A DNA stretch of 43,056 nucleotides. Source: an uncultured Caulobacterales bacterium. GTDB lineage: Bacteria; Pseudomonadota; Alphaproteobacteria; Caulobacterales; Maricaulaceae. A program made the position numbers and the translations under genes. Under the pieces are notes generated by a model. The model was not told the origin of the DNA and did no database searches. It saw only the letters and a list, made by a program, of their open reading frames with translations. The stretch spans positions 1 through 43,056 of the forward strand of contig CALDSY010000173.1 of the NCBI GenBank assembly GCA_937924355.1. The letters are read 5' to 3'. Below, one piece after another: positions 1 to 8,220 of this stretch (positions are counted from its first letter, which is position 1; every line of letters starts with the position of its first letter).

Positions 1-287
1 CAACATGTCCACGGATCATATCCATGTTGTTTTTCGGTTCGAAAGGTTGTCGAAAACGGAACTCCATAATATTCTTTCTTAATTTGGCTATTTTTATTAA
101 TCATCCACAAATGCTTCGACAAAAGGAATTCCCCCAAAAAAAGTCTTCCATTTTTTTCTGTCGAAATAACTTGGTTGGGCTTTAAGTTAATAATCCCATT
201 CTTTGCATAAATGTTAACCTCTCCGATTGTCTTTTTTGGCATTGCTACAACTTTATGGAAATGTTTATTGGACTGTATTTGCTTCAT
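1..287 (-). CDS. Partial unknown protein, A+T-rich, runs off left edge
   Basis: A reading frame on the minus strand stays open from at least the ATG at 287-285 (protein begins MKQIQSNKHF) through to base 1, about 95 codons with no stop. I do not recognise the protein. It is rich in Lys, Asn and Ile, and its AAA/AAT-heavy codons are unlike the rest of the window. An in-frame GTG lies upstream, and neither start has a clear ribosome binding site. It begins about 80 bp beyond the 3' end of tRNA-Leu, the place where integrated islands usually sit, so it may be acquired DNA. It shows no recognisable integrase motif, and the C-terminus is missing. Whether it is expressed is uncertain. Confidence 0.5.
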   Translation of the reverse strand, partial: MKQIQSNKHFHKVVAMPKKTIGEVNIYAKNGIINLKPNQVISTEKNGRLFLGEFLLSKHLWMINKNSQIKKEYYGVPFSTTFRTEKQHGYDPWTC

Positions 288-368
288 AGTCCATTGTTCG
301 GCGATTATTCCCACTTGAACGTTTTCGAACCCGAAATAAACATCACGAAACTTCGTGAAACCATCAAG

Positions 369-453
<85 letters not shown>

Positions 454-535
454 ACGATGTGATTGGTGGAGCGCATTTGGCTAAGTTTACGCCTTCCGTC
501 AAGACAAAATTCGGATTAGCGTGTTATTCATAGCT

Positions 536-1939
536 ATGGCAACGGAATCACATATTTCTCACTTATTGAAATCTGCAGCCCAGACCATTCAGGGTTCCTA
601 TGCTGCCCTGCCCTCCGAAGACGACATCAAAGCCTTGTCACAAGACGCGTTAAAAGCGAGCGCGCGGGGCTATTACGATCCCGTTGAGGATGAAAAGCTG
701 CGAGAAATATATACTCGTTATCTGGGCATTCGATCGGCCATATGGGCAGAAATTCAAAACCTGAAACCTATATACCGCGCCTACAAAAAGGGCGGAGGTC
801 TTTCGCAAGCTCAGCTGCAGGCTTTTGGTATCGCTTTCTCTGGTGCTGAGATCATCGTTCGTACCGGTGAGTTCCTTATTGCTCTGGCGCATCAAAAAGA
901 CATGGTTTGGCGAAAACTCGACGAAGCCGAACCTCGGTATGGCCTGGCGCGCAAAAGCTTTACGCGCATATACAGGCAACTCACCTCCGCTTTTAAAATG
1001 TATCCCTTTTATCGGGCTGTCGAATTTTTTGACGTAAATCGTGAGACTGTATTGAGGTCTCTGAAGGATCATGGGTTTGAGCGGAATGCCAAAATCCTCG
1101 AGCGGCTCAATCTGCCTGAAACCTCCCGGGGCGATCATTTACGTCGCTATGGTCGATTTGTTCGGTTCTCTTTGCGGCGACGGCGGAAGTCCGCCCAAAG
1201 GAACATGGTCTTTGCTCTGTTTCAAGGCACCGGAGAAGATATCGCGGATTTAAAGATCCCTTTTGTCAAAGCCCATAAAGCGCCCAAACGGGTGAGCCAG
1301 TCCGTCATCCATGCGCTGCTAGCTGACCTCAAGCCTGGGGACGTTTTTATTACCCGTCATGACGATGCCATGAGCAATCTTTTCCTGCCTGGGTTCTGGC
1401 CGCACGGCGCTTTTTTCATCGGCACACAACAGCAGCGATCTGATCTGGGGATTGGTGAGGCTCATGACGGAATCCGGAGCAGCCATGAGGCGGATATCAC
1501 CATACTAGAATCCAAAAAAGACGGCGTCTTGTTTCGTAAGATCGAAGAGACTTTATATCTGGATGCCTTTGTCGTCCTGCGGCCGCAATTACCGGAGAAG
1601 GCCGTGAAACTCGCCATTGAACGGGGAATGAGTCATGCAGGAAAGCTTTACGATTTTATTTTTGACTTCGGCACGGCCGATCGGCTGGTCTGCACAGAAG
1701 TAATTTTCAGGGCCTTTCAAGGCATTGGCGGAATCGATTTTACACTATCGACCAAGGCGGGCCGAAAATGCCTCAGCGCCGAAGACTTTCTCGATCAGGG
1801 CATCTCAAATGATTGGTTCGAACCCGTGATAACCTATGGCTTGAAAGGCAATACCCGCCAGGACGGGCCCGCAGCGTTTGACGCCCTCCTCGAGAGTTAC
1901 CAAGCCGGATTTAAACGGAACGAGACCCGCGAGGTTTGA
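536..1939 (+). CDS. YiiX/YaeF-like permuted NlpC/P60 cysteine hydrolase
   Basis: A protein of about 467 residues. The N-terminal half (roughly residues 1-255) is helical with no domain I recognise and includes a very basic patch RLRRRRKS-like near residue 220. The C-terminal half matches the YiiX/YaeF (C92, circularly permuted papain-like) fold: a LKPGDVFITR strand, SNLFLPGFWPHGAFFIG carrying the candidate catalytic His, and later RLVCTEVIFRAF carrying the candidate Cys in the usual C-[ST]-E context. Relatives act on peptidoglycan or lipid amide/ester bonds; the substrate here cannot be told. There is no signal peptide. I chose the ATG at 536; an in-frame GTG at 521 is possible, and neither has a strong ribosome binding site. 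It starts about 80 bp from tRNA-Leu, divergently. Confidence 0.75.
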   Translation: MATESHISHLLKSAAQTIQGSYAALPSEDDIKALSQDALKASARGYYDPVEDEKLREIYTRYLGIRSAIWAEIQNLKPIYRAYKKGGGLSQAQLQAFGIAFSGAEIIVRTGEFLIALAHQKDMVWRKLDEAEPRYGLARKSFTRIYRQLTSAFKMYPFYRAVEFFDVNRETVLRSLKDHGFERNAKILERLNLPETSRGDHLRRYGRFVRFSLRRRRKSAQRNMVFALFQGTGEDIADLKIPFVKAHKAPKRVSQSVIHALLADLKPGDVFITRHDDAMSNLFLPGFWPHGAFFIGTQQQRSDLGIGEAHDGIRSSHEADITILESKKDGVLFRKIEETLYLDAFVVLRPQLPEKAVKLAIERGMSHAGKLYDFIFDFGTADRLVCTEVIFRAFQGIGGIDFTLSTKAGRKCLSAEDFLDQGISNDWFEPVITYGLKGNTRQDGPAAFDALLESYQAGFKRNETREV

Positions 1940-2318
1940 ACATGGCGCTGATAAAAAGAGCCAGACCACTACTCAAAGCCAGATAAACGCCCCAATCGAG
2001 GAAGGCTTTGACATTGGAAAAAGCGTCAAAGGGGCTGGAGTTGGTTTTCTGGCCGATAAAAACAAGTCCGCCAATAAAGCCAATGAGCGGCAATAGCCCG
2101 GTCAACATTTGCAAACCGCGTAAGTGGCCTTTCGACATGAGCCTGGAGATCAGAAACAACGCGCTAACAGCCGGGATGACAAAAAGCGCGCCCCCCTGAA
2201 TTTGGGGACTGGTTGCAAGTTCCAGACCCGAGCCTTTGAGACCAAAAAACTTACTCCAAGGCGTAAAAAATGATCCCAGCAAAACCAGCCCCAGAAAAAT
2301 ATCCATGTATCGTTTCAT
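1911..2318 (-). CDS. Small four-helix membrane protein, unknown function
   Basis: A 135-residue hydrophobic protein with four predicted membrane segments: residues about 5-20 (IFLGLVLLGSFFTPW), 43-60, 72-90 and 110-128. The N-terminus is short and the tail is basic (KPRGSRSV). I do not recognise a family; the size and layout resemble small uncharacterised inner-membrane proteins of alphaproteobacteria. Its last 29 bp overlap the end of the YiiX-like gene tail to tail. The ATG at 2318 is the obvious start. The overlapping plus-strand frames here read as low-complexity shadows, so I assign the region to the minus strand. Confidence 0.6.
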   Translation of the reverse strand: MKRYMDIFLGLVLLGSFFTPWSKFFGLKGSGLELATSPQIQGGALFVIPAVSALFLISRLMSKGHLRGLQMLTGLLPLIGFIGGLVFIGQKTNSSPFDAFSNVKAFLDWGVYLALSSGLALFISAMFKPRGSRSV

Positions 2319-2444
2319 TGTTCATGTCCTGTGTAACCTGCGTTTTATAACATCCGCCCAAGATGTAAAAAGCAATAATTCTGTCTGCGCCAAAGACTTG
2401 TGCGACGCGCAGGAGAAGCTAATTTGCTTCAAAGGAGTCTGTCC

Positions 2445-2906
2445 ATGAAAAAGATTATTCTGGCAACCATGTTAGCCATGTCCGTCGCCGCCTGCAGTTC
2501 CACGCCTGATCCAGAAAAGGTCTGTACGACGAACTGGGTCGAAAAGCGCTCCAAGAAAGCTGTCGGTGCGATCTATAAAGACACCAACTCGGCGGTTAAC
2601 TCCCTTCGCAAGGTCGGAACGGCCTATATGGAAGGTAAAACGCCGAATATGTTCAAGCTTTTCTCCCTCGCGCGAAATGTCAGTGCGCTGGACAAAGAAT
2701 TGCGACGGGGCAGCGGTATCAGAGACTTGAAAACTCTGGCCCGGACGTGCGGAGATACTAAAATTCTGACCGATGGATTTAATGCCTATATGAACGGATT
2801 GGAACTTCCCAAACCAATGCAGAGTTTCATCGAAGGCCTACCGCAATTCAAAGACATGATCGCAGGTCATATTAGTGACCTGCAAGATAAGGTTCCGTCA
2901 AATTAA
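2445..2906 (+). CDS. Small lipoprotein, unknown function
   Basis: The start is the ATG at 2445, eight bases after a good ribosome binding site (AAAGGAG at 2431-2437). The 153-residue product has a bacterial lipoprotein signal: MKKIILATMLAMSVAAC with the lipobox Cys at residue 17, then CSSTPDPEKVC. The mature part is mainly helical and basic, with three further cysteines. No family is recognised. It lies 36 bp upstream of trhO on the same strand, so the two could be cotranscribed. It is likely anchored in the outer or inner membrane; no sorting rule can be applied with confidence in this group. Confidence 0.75.
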   Translation: MKKIILATMLAMSVAACSSTPDPEKVCTTNWVEKRSKKAVGAIYKDTNSAVNSLRKVGTAYMEGKTPNMFKLFSLARNVSALDKELRRGSGIRDLKTLARTCGDTKILTDGFNAYMNGLELPKPMQSFIEGLPQFKDMIAGHISDLQDKVPSN

Positions 2907-2942
2907 TTGACCTGACGGGTTCGCAAGCATAAAGGCTCCGCC

Positions 2943-3851
2943 ATGACTTACTGCGTGGCGGCACTCTATCATTTTACCCGTCTGGGGGATTACGAAGCTC
3001 TAAAAGAGCCGCTCCTTGGTATGTGCCAAATGCTCGAAATCAAGGGCACATTACTCCTAGCCTATGAGGGCATTAACGGGACCATTGCCGGAACCGATGC
3101 GGCCATTGCAGAATTATTAGAGTTTCTAAAGGCCGATCCCCGCCTGACCGCGCTGGAGCACAAAGAAAGCCGGGCCAGCGACATGCCGTTTTACCGCATG
3201 AAAGTGCGTCTTAAAAAAGAAATCGTTACCATGGGCGTGGACGGGGTCGACCCCAATGACATTGTGGGGACTTATGTGGACCCGGCCCATTGGAACGAGC
3301 TTATATCTGACCCGGACGTTATTCTGATTGATACGCGCAATGATTATGAAGTTGAAATCGGGAGTTTTGAGGGCGCTGTGAATCCAAACACAGAAACTTT
3401 TCGAGAATTCCCGCAATGGGTTGCCGAGCATGAAGCCGAGCTGCGATCCAAGAAAAAAGTGGCCATGTTCTGTACTGGCGGGATCAGGTGTGAAAAGGCC
3501 AGTTCTTTTATGAAGCAACAAGGCTTTGAGGACGTCTATCACCTCAAGGGCGGAATCCTAAAATATCTGGAACATGTCAAAGAAGAAAACTCGCTCTGGA
3601 ACGGCGATTGTTTCGTTTTTGATCAACGAGTCGCTGTTGGACATGGATTAGCCGAAAGTGAATACGACCAATGTTATGCCTGCCGCTATCCTATTACAGA
3701 AGCAGAAAAGAAACATCCACAATATGTCCGGGGTGTTTCCTGTCCGCGTTGCTATGATTCAATGCAAGACAGTCAACGCGCAGGATTTGCCGAGCGGCAA
3801 AAGCAAATTGACCTGGCCCGAGAACGCGGCGAGACGCATTTAGGGCGCTAA
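2943..3851 (+). CDS. trhO: tRNA uridine(34) hydroxylase TrhO (YceA rhodanese family)
   Basis: A 302-residue protein of normal length for TrhO/YceA, the oxygen-dependent enzyme making 5-hydroxyuridine at tRNA position 34. The N-terminal acylphosphatase-like domain holds [14 protein letters not shown] (about 35-47). The rhodanese domain (about 115-215) contains [12 protein letters not shown] and the active loop CTGGIRCEK with the nucleophile Cys177. The C-terminal part has the paired cysteines CYACRYPI and CPRCYDSM typical of the long form. It ends 3 bp from the convergent methyltransferase gene. Assignment is by family motifs; confidence is high. Confidence 0.93.
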   Translation: MTYCVAALYHFTRLGDYEALKEPLLGMCQMLEIKGTLLLAYEGINGTIAGTDAAIAELLEFLKADPRLTALEHKESRASDMPFYRMKVRLKKEIVTMGVDGVDPNDIVGTYVDPAHWNELISDPDVILIDTRNDYEVEIGSFEGAVNPNTETFREFPQWVAEHEAELRSKKKVAMFCTGGIRCEKASSFMKQQGFEDVYHLKGGILKYLEHVKEENSLWNGDCFVFDQRVAVGHGLAESEYDQCYACRYPITEAEKKHPQYVRGVSCPRCYDSMQDSQRAGFAERQKQIDLARERGETHLGR

Positions 3852-3854
3852 GAA

Positions 3855-4475
3855 TTAGGCGACAGTGCATTCCATAATTATGTGCGCATATGGAATGTTG
3901 ATTAAGTCGGTTCGGACGTAGAACTTTACATTCTCATCGCCAAAAGCCTGTTTCGCCAGCTTCGTGTATCCATCGGCAAAACGGACGTTTTGGCCTCGGT
4001 CCTTATTCAGAAAAAAACGGGCGGCAGAAGATTGGTTTTCCGTAAAGACCCCGTCAAACGTAATTACTCGGCCTTTGCTGACTAGCTGGCGTTTTGCAGT
4101 TTCAAAGAGGGCGATACACTCCGCATCTTCGAGGTGATGCAAAAGTCCCAAGGCCATTACGAGGTCAAACTTTTCGTCCCGCGGCGGCAGGGCATCGGCT
4201 GAGCCCACAAAAAATTCGCCCTTGTCGCCATATTTGTTCTTGGCTTCGCTGATATAAGCCTCGGAAAAATCAGCGCCCAGATATTTAACATCTTCAAGAT
4301 GATTTAGAATGTCGGCCGGACCACATCCGATGTCGAATATGCGCATGCCGTCAAAGGGGCGAATATAATCATCGCGCAAGATATTGCGTTTGCGCTTAGC
4401 GCCCAAAACAGACTGCCATGTCGAATAGACGATGGGGGCTTTGAGTATGGAACGTATACCGGAATCTATTTGCAT
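3855..4475 (-). CDS. Class I SAM-dependent methyltransferase (last gene of glycan cassette)
   Basis: A 206-residue protein with a Rossmann methyltransferase core: motif I IFDIGCGPADIL (about 49-60), acidic loop LGADFSEAYI (motif II), SADALPP and FDLVMALGLLHHLED (motif IV/post), as in Methyltransf_11/25 proteins. The acceptor cannot be read from sequence. It is the fifth gene of a tightly packed minus-strand set, 18 bp after the sulfotransferase gene, so a sugar or lipid-linked glycan is a reasonable guess. The N-terminal IVYSTWQSVLG stretch resembles small methyltransferases that act on large glycolipids, but that is weak evidence. There is no signal peptide, so it is cytoplasmic. Confidence 0.8.
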   Translation of the reverse strand: MQIDSGIRSILKAPIVYSTWQSVLGAKRKRNILRDDYIRPFDGMRIFDIGCGPADILNHLEDVKYLGADFSEAYISEAKNKYGDKGEFFVGSADALPPRDEKFDLVMALGLLHHLEDAECIALFETAKRQLVSKGRVITFDGVFTENQSSAARFFLNKDRGQNVRFADGYTKLAKQAFGDENVKFYVRTDLINIPYAHIIMECTVA

Positions 4476-4493
4476 TTTTCTAGCTCAACTTGC

Positions 4494-5363
4494 TCAATGA
4501 TACCCGAATGACGGGTCCAAATGTTCGGAAATCTGGGTATTAATATAATCTATATCGTCTTGATCGAAAAACTCTTTATACTCTCCGATCATCCCTTTTC
4601 GCGACTGGAATGCGTTACTATTGGACTTATCAGAGGTAACCATCCAGGGACTGTCCGCATGACTTTGTTCTTTCTTCTTCATGCGTTCCAAAGTGCAATT
4701 TTCGATAGCCTGAAGAATATGGCTACCGGAAATTTTCAGACCCCAGAAGTCAAACATTTTTATGAGTTCAGCTTCTGTATCCTTCCGCATGTCCTCATAT
4801 GACATCCGAAAGACCTGCTCTGGATAGGTTTCGAAATAGCGCTGCCATTTGTTCATAAAATGGATGATTTTTAAAATTCCAACATTTGGGTTTCTGACCA
4901 AATAGTTTTTGTCAAATTTTTCGTAACCGGTTCGGTGTCGAATATGATGATATTGACTAACCAGAACATCACGAGGATCCCGAACTAGAAAAATGATTTT
5001 GGCGTGATCATATTTTTGCCAGTCATCTTTTTGAACACTTTTATAGTCTCTGACCCATTCTTCCCAAGAGGATCCAGCATGGGTTGATAATATCAATGGA
5101 ATATCGGCATCGGCGGACGCCTCGGTGATGTCCGAAAATTCCTCCGTCTGACCCGTTTCCAGCCGCACGGCCTCAATGATCAGTTTTTGTAACCAGGTCC
5201 GGCCAGACTTGGGATAGCTGACTATTATATTTGGAAACTTTCGCAGCGATCCGTATTTCCGCGCGCGGTCCATATAAAACCTGACAAAAGACGGCTTTTT
5301 AGCAAACAAGGCCGCCTTTTGCGAAACATTCGCCTTGTAAAAATCCAACTTGGTTCCCTTCAT
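4494..5363 (-). CDS. PAPS-dependent sulfotransferase (Sulfotransfer_1 family)
   Basis: A cytosolic-type sulfotransferase of 289 residues that would move a sulfuryl group from PAPS to a hydroxyl. The 5'-phosphosulfate loop is SYPKSGRTW (residues 49-57), the 3'-phosphate motif is VRDPRDVLVSQ (127-137), a candidate catalytic His is in LSTHAGSS (His95), and the C-terminal RKGMIGEYKEFF matches the family's RKGxxGDW motif. I chose the ATG at 5363 because it overlaps the upstream stop as ATGA; an upstream in-frame ATG at 5381 would overlap further. Its place between two methyltransferases and downstream of a glycosyltransferase and epimerase suggests a glycan or glycolipid acceptor. This family is uncommon in bacteria and often linked to surface or signalling molecules. 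Confidence 0.88.
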   Translation of the reverse strand: MKGTKLDFYKANVSQKAALFAKKPSFVRFYMDRARKYGSLRKFPNIIVSYPKSGRTWLQKLIIEAVRLETGQTEEFSDITEASADADIPLILSTHAGSSWEEWVRDYKSVQKDDWQKYDHAKIIFLVRDPRDVLVSQYHHIRHRTGYEKFDKNYLVRNPNVGILKIIHFMNKWQRYFETYPEQVFRMSYEDMRKDTEAELIKMFDFWGLKISGSHILQAIENCTLERMKKKEQSHADSPWMVTSDKSNSNAFQSRKGMIGEYKEFFDQDDIDYINTQISEHLDPSFGYH

Positions 5364-6136
5364 GACGCGGCCTTTTGCCAACTCGTCAAAATGGACACGC
5401 CAAATGGAAACGTTTTACCCCTTAGAACACGCCCGCTTTCGGACGCAAAAAGTCTGTAGATCATTTTTGAGGCAAGTCCGGGTTTTGACATGACGGTCAA
5501 ATCGGAACTAACCTCGTCCTCTGCATGAGTTTTATCGGTCACGCTAAAGAGGTTGTTGATTTTACGAAAAAACCATACCGGAGGAAACAGCCAGAAATTA
5601 AAATATCCCGAATATAAAATGTTAGAGGAGTCGTTAAACAAATCTAGAATTTCGGTATTCCGGTACCGTTTAATATGATGATTAATCACATCATGATTTG
5701 ACCAGAGTGACATAAAGGCCGGAACAGTGATGACGACATGAGCTTGATTTTTGCAAACGCGTTTGAGCTCAGACACGGCTAGCTGATCTTCTTTCACATG
5801 CTCAACAACGTCAAAAGCGCAAACAAGATCGAAACTATTATCGTCAAACGGAAGCTCCAAAATTGAACCGAGCTGCAGACCGATATCTTCTACATTTTCT
5901 TTGACAAAATCGTAGCAGCTCTCTTCATATTCAATGGAGGTAATTTCGCCAAATTCCTTGAGCAAGACGGATGTATAGCCTGTTGCAACCCCCACATTCA
6001 GAATTCTCAAAGGCGCGTCGCTATCACGGTCAGCCAAAAGCTGGCGAATATAGTCCATGATGATCTTGTTGCGGGCGAGAAAGAACCAATGGTTCCGCTC
6101 GGCATGGTAATAATCTTTGTAGTATTCTTTTTTCAC
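5360..6136 (-). CDS. Class I SAM-dependent methyltransferase of glycan cassette
   Basis: A 258-residue product from a GTG at 6136 that overlaps the stop of the upstream epimerase gene as GTGA, which indicates translational coupling. Motif I is ILNVGVATGYTSVLL, motif II TSIEYEESCYD, and FDLVCAFDVVEHVKED is the motif IV region. Further on, SLWSNHDVINHHIKRY resembles the HxxxHHxRRY stretch common in methyltransferases that sit beside polyprenyl-phosphate sugar transferases. A hydrophobic stretch (YFNFWLFPPVWFF) near residue 190 could touch the membrane. The acceptor is unknown. A longer reading frame extends upstream to 6229, inside the epimerase gene; I reject that start because of the GTGA junction. 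Confidence 0.82.
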   Translation of the reverse strand: MKKEYYKDYYHAERNHWFFLARNKIIMDYIRQLLADRDSDAPLRILNVGVATGYTSVLLKEFGEITSIEYEESCYDFVKENVEDIGLQLGSILELPFDDNSFDLVCAFDVVEHVKEDQLAVSELKRVCKNQAHVVITVPAFMSLWSNHDVINHHIKRYRNTEILDLFNDSSNILYSGYFNFWLFPPVWFFRKINNLFSVTDKTHAEDEVSSDLTVMSKPGLASKMIYRLFASESGRVLRGKTFPFGVSILTSWQKAAS

Positions 6137-7038
6137 AGCGTCGCCCCGGATAGTAGATTGCGATAAAGCAAACGGAGATTGGTTGAAAGATCTGAAGGCA
6201 AAAACCCTTTCGCCCTTATATTTTGGCAAAACGACATGTTCGCCGCGTTTGATTTCGTCAGAGTATAGCTCAGATAAATCTTTCTGCTGCTTACAGTCTC
6301 GAGCATGTTCTTTATCTCTGCAATTGAATAGGGTTTGCCATCAATGACAAAAACTGTTCCCGGCAGAGGGTCTTCCAGCATGTCGGCAATATATCGGCCA
6401 ATATCCGCATCTAGAACATAATCTCTTAGCGTCATCTCAGTGCCGTAAATTGACATAAACTCTTGGCGTATTGACTTTAAAACCAAGGTCGAAATAAGCC
6501 CCATGCGAGACCTTAGGTTTGAAATCGAATAGACGGAACTTAGTCGCAGTAATGCGAATTGATCAAAATCCTTGTGGGATTTCACATGGTTTTCCTGAGC
6601 AAGCTTTAGGTGACCATAAGGGCGTTGTGGCAAAGGCTCGGCCGTTTTTGTAATGCCGGTCTGCCCCTCAAAAAGGCCCCCCGCCGAGCTGATCAACACA
6701 AACCGAAGTTTGGCCGACGCGGCATGTTTTTTGATGGTTTTGGACATATGATCAACGAAAGATTTGAAAAACTCCAAATCCCGGTTCGCCTCATCAGTAG
6801 AAGCACTAAAACCCGTTTTCCCCGCACTCCAGATAATATCAATTTGATCAACATCATCGGGGATATGCTGAGAGACAAAATCCGACATCAACACTTTGCA
6901 ATGCTCCAGAGATGACCAATCAAGCTTGTCGCCAGCAATGGTTTGAAACCGGTTTTCAAGCGCTTCGAATGCCGCCCAACCGACGACACCGAGCCCTATG
7001 ATCAGAACATAATGGTTATGACGACGGAGCAATTTCAT
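6133..7038 (-). CDS. NAD(P)-dependent sugar epimerase/dehydratase family protein
   Basis: A 301-residue extended-SDR protein. The dinucleotide loop is GLGVVG (residues 15-20), followed by a segment holding IIWSAGKTGF, a Ser in VLISSAGGLF, and the catalytic YxxxK pair as YGHLK. The C-terminal substrate domain includes LRDYVLDADIGRYIADML, typical of nucleotide-sugar epimerases and reductases. The glycine motif is atypical (GxGxxG rather than GGxGFIG). The start lies 23 bp inside the glycosyltransferase gene, so translation is probably coupled. A role in making or finishing the sugar transferred by the cassette is inferred from context only. Confidence 0.78.
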   Translation of the reverse strand: MKLLRRHNHYVLIIGLGVVGWAAFEALENRFQTIAGDKLDWSSLEHCKVLMSDFVSQHIPDDVDQIDIIWSAGKTGFSASTDEANRDLEFFKSFVDHMSKTIKKHAASAKLRFVLISSAGGLFEGQTGITKTAEPLPQRPYGHLKLAQENHVKSHKDFDQFALLRLSSVYSISNLRSRMGLISTLVLKSIRQEFMSIYGTEMTLRDYVLDADIGRYIADMLEDPLPGTVFVIDGKPYSIAEIKNMLETVSSRKIYLSYTLTKSNAANMSFCQNIRAKGFLPSDLSTNLRLLYRNLLSGATL

Positions 7039-8035
7039 AGTTCAACTTGCTCAAGGCTTCTTTCAATTCATCATCTTTGGATCGATCGACGACGAAAAAT
7101 GTAGGCTTCCCATTTGTACTCAAGACCAAATCCCCAATACTCTCGAGAAGTATGCTCAGCATCGCCAGCGTAATACCGCCGAATAATAGCACCAAAAGAA
7201 TAATCGTGGTCCAGCCGCGCGGGGCGGCGAATTCCAAATCCATTAACGCCGTTATAAACATATATCCGGCGATGAACATGCTGGTCAAAAAGGCGATAAT
7301 TCCCAAAGGAATAGCCAGCCTTAAAAACTTAATCTTGGAGCTCATCACCATGCGTTTGGCGTGTTTGACCAGGCCAAAAAATGAATAACCGCTCTGGCCG
7401 TTATTCTGGTTACGATCATCATAGAGAATGACATCCTGTGTCTGGATGCGTTTTGTAAACCAACTCAAAGCAATATCCAGGTAAGTGTCGTGACGACAAA
7501 TGGAGGCGGCCCCCCTGGCAATTTCACCGCGAACGGCACGAAAGCTATTAAAGTCCCGCGTATGCGGATTGTTTAACATCCGACTCATCATGGATTTGAA
7601 CAGCCGGGCCATGCCGTCGCGCATGAATGAATTATGCGTGTTTTTAGGAGACTTCGCATAACAAATATCAGCGCTACCTTCGACCGCCGACGCAAGTAAA
7701 GACGGAATATATTTGGGGTGATGCTGCAAATCTTCATCGAGCGTGACAACCCAGTCACCCGATGTATACAGCATGCCGGCGATCGTCGCTGGATGCTGAC
7801 CAAAATTGCTCGACAGGGTGATCACCTGCACCCAATCATGCTTTTTAGCGAGTGACCTTATCACGGCTTCTGAATCGTCTATTGCCTCGTCAATCACGAA
7901 GACGCTTTCTCCGAGCTTAAGCGGGCTGTTTTCTTTTTCCAAAGTCGCCCGCAGCTTGCCCAGTTCTGCAACCAGATCTGGCAGATATTTCGCCCCATTA
8001 TAAACAGGCGTGACTGTCGAAATTGAAATAGCCAT
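7016..8035 (-). CDS. GT2 glycosyltransferase, polyprenyl-phosphate sugar type
   Basis: A 339-residue family 2 glycosyltransferase with two C-terminal membrane helices (about 240-262 and 273-298), the layout of DPM1/GtrB-like enzymes that load a sugar on polyprenyl phosphate. The GT-A domain shows ISTVTPVYNGA at the N-terminus, SSNFGQHPATIAGM (about 75-88, a hallmark of this group) and the metal site TLDEDLQHHP (98-107). The first member of the five-gene minus-strand set and probably the step that commits a sugar to a lipid carrier. No ribosome binding site is obvious before the ATG at 8035. Which sugar is moved cannot be told. Confidence 0.87.
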   Translation of the reverse strand: MAISISTVTPVYNGAKYLPDLVAELGKLRATLEKENSPLKLGESVFVIDEAIDDSEAVIRSLAKKHDWVQVITLSSNFGQHPATIAGMLYTSGDWVVTLDEDLQHHPKYIPSLLASAVEGSADICYAKSPKNTHNSFMRDGMARLFKSMMSRMLNNPHTRDFNSFRAVRGEIARGAASICRHDTYLDIALSWFTKRIQTQDVILYDDRNQNNGQSGYSFFGLVKHAKRMVMSSKIKFLRLAIPLGIIAFLTSMFIAGYMFITALMDLEFAAPRGWTTIILLVLLFGGITLAMLSILLESIGDLVLSTNGKPTFFVVDRSKDDELKEALSKLNYEIAPSS

Positions 8036-8102
8036 TCTACGGCGGCTAGCTATTGATTAGGGTCTTAAGAGTCAACGCTTAACCACATTAAAGGTAGATC
8101 CG

Positions 8103-8173
8103 GCATTCACACTCCCTAGACGCGCGCAAACCCATTGGCAGGTGAATATAAGCTGAATTTAGCATTCACGCTC
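8103..8173. promoter_or_regulatory. ATTCAC repeats in divergent intergenic region
   Basis: The 185-bp region between the divergent glycosyltransferase and YbaY-like genes holds a 12-bp direct repeat with one mismatch, GCATTCACACTC at 8103-8114 and GCATTCACGCTC at 8162-8173, spaced 59 bp start to start. An inverted copy of the core (GTGAAT) lies between them near 8141. This could be an operator shared by the two promoters. No regulator is implied. Confidence 0.3.
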
Positions 8174-8220
8174 GGTTGGACTCCTATGTTATACCATGAG
8201 TCTATATTGACGGAGGTCAT

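Noticed and set aside
650-1138. Open frame of 162 codons on the minus strand within the YiiX-like gene
   Set aside because: It lies wholly inside a gene with recognisable motifs on the other strand, and its own protein shows no family pattern.
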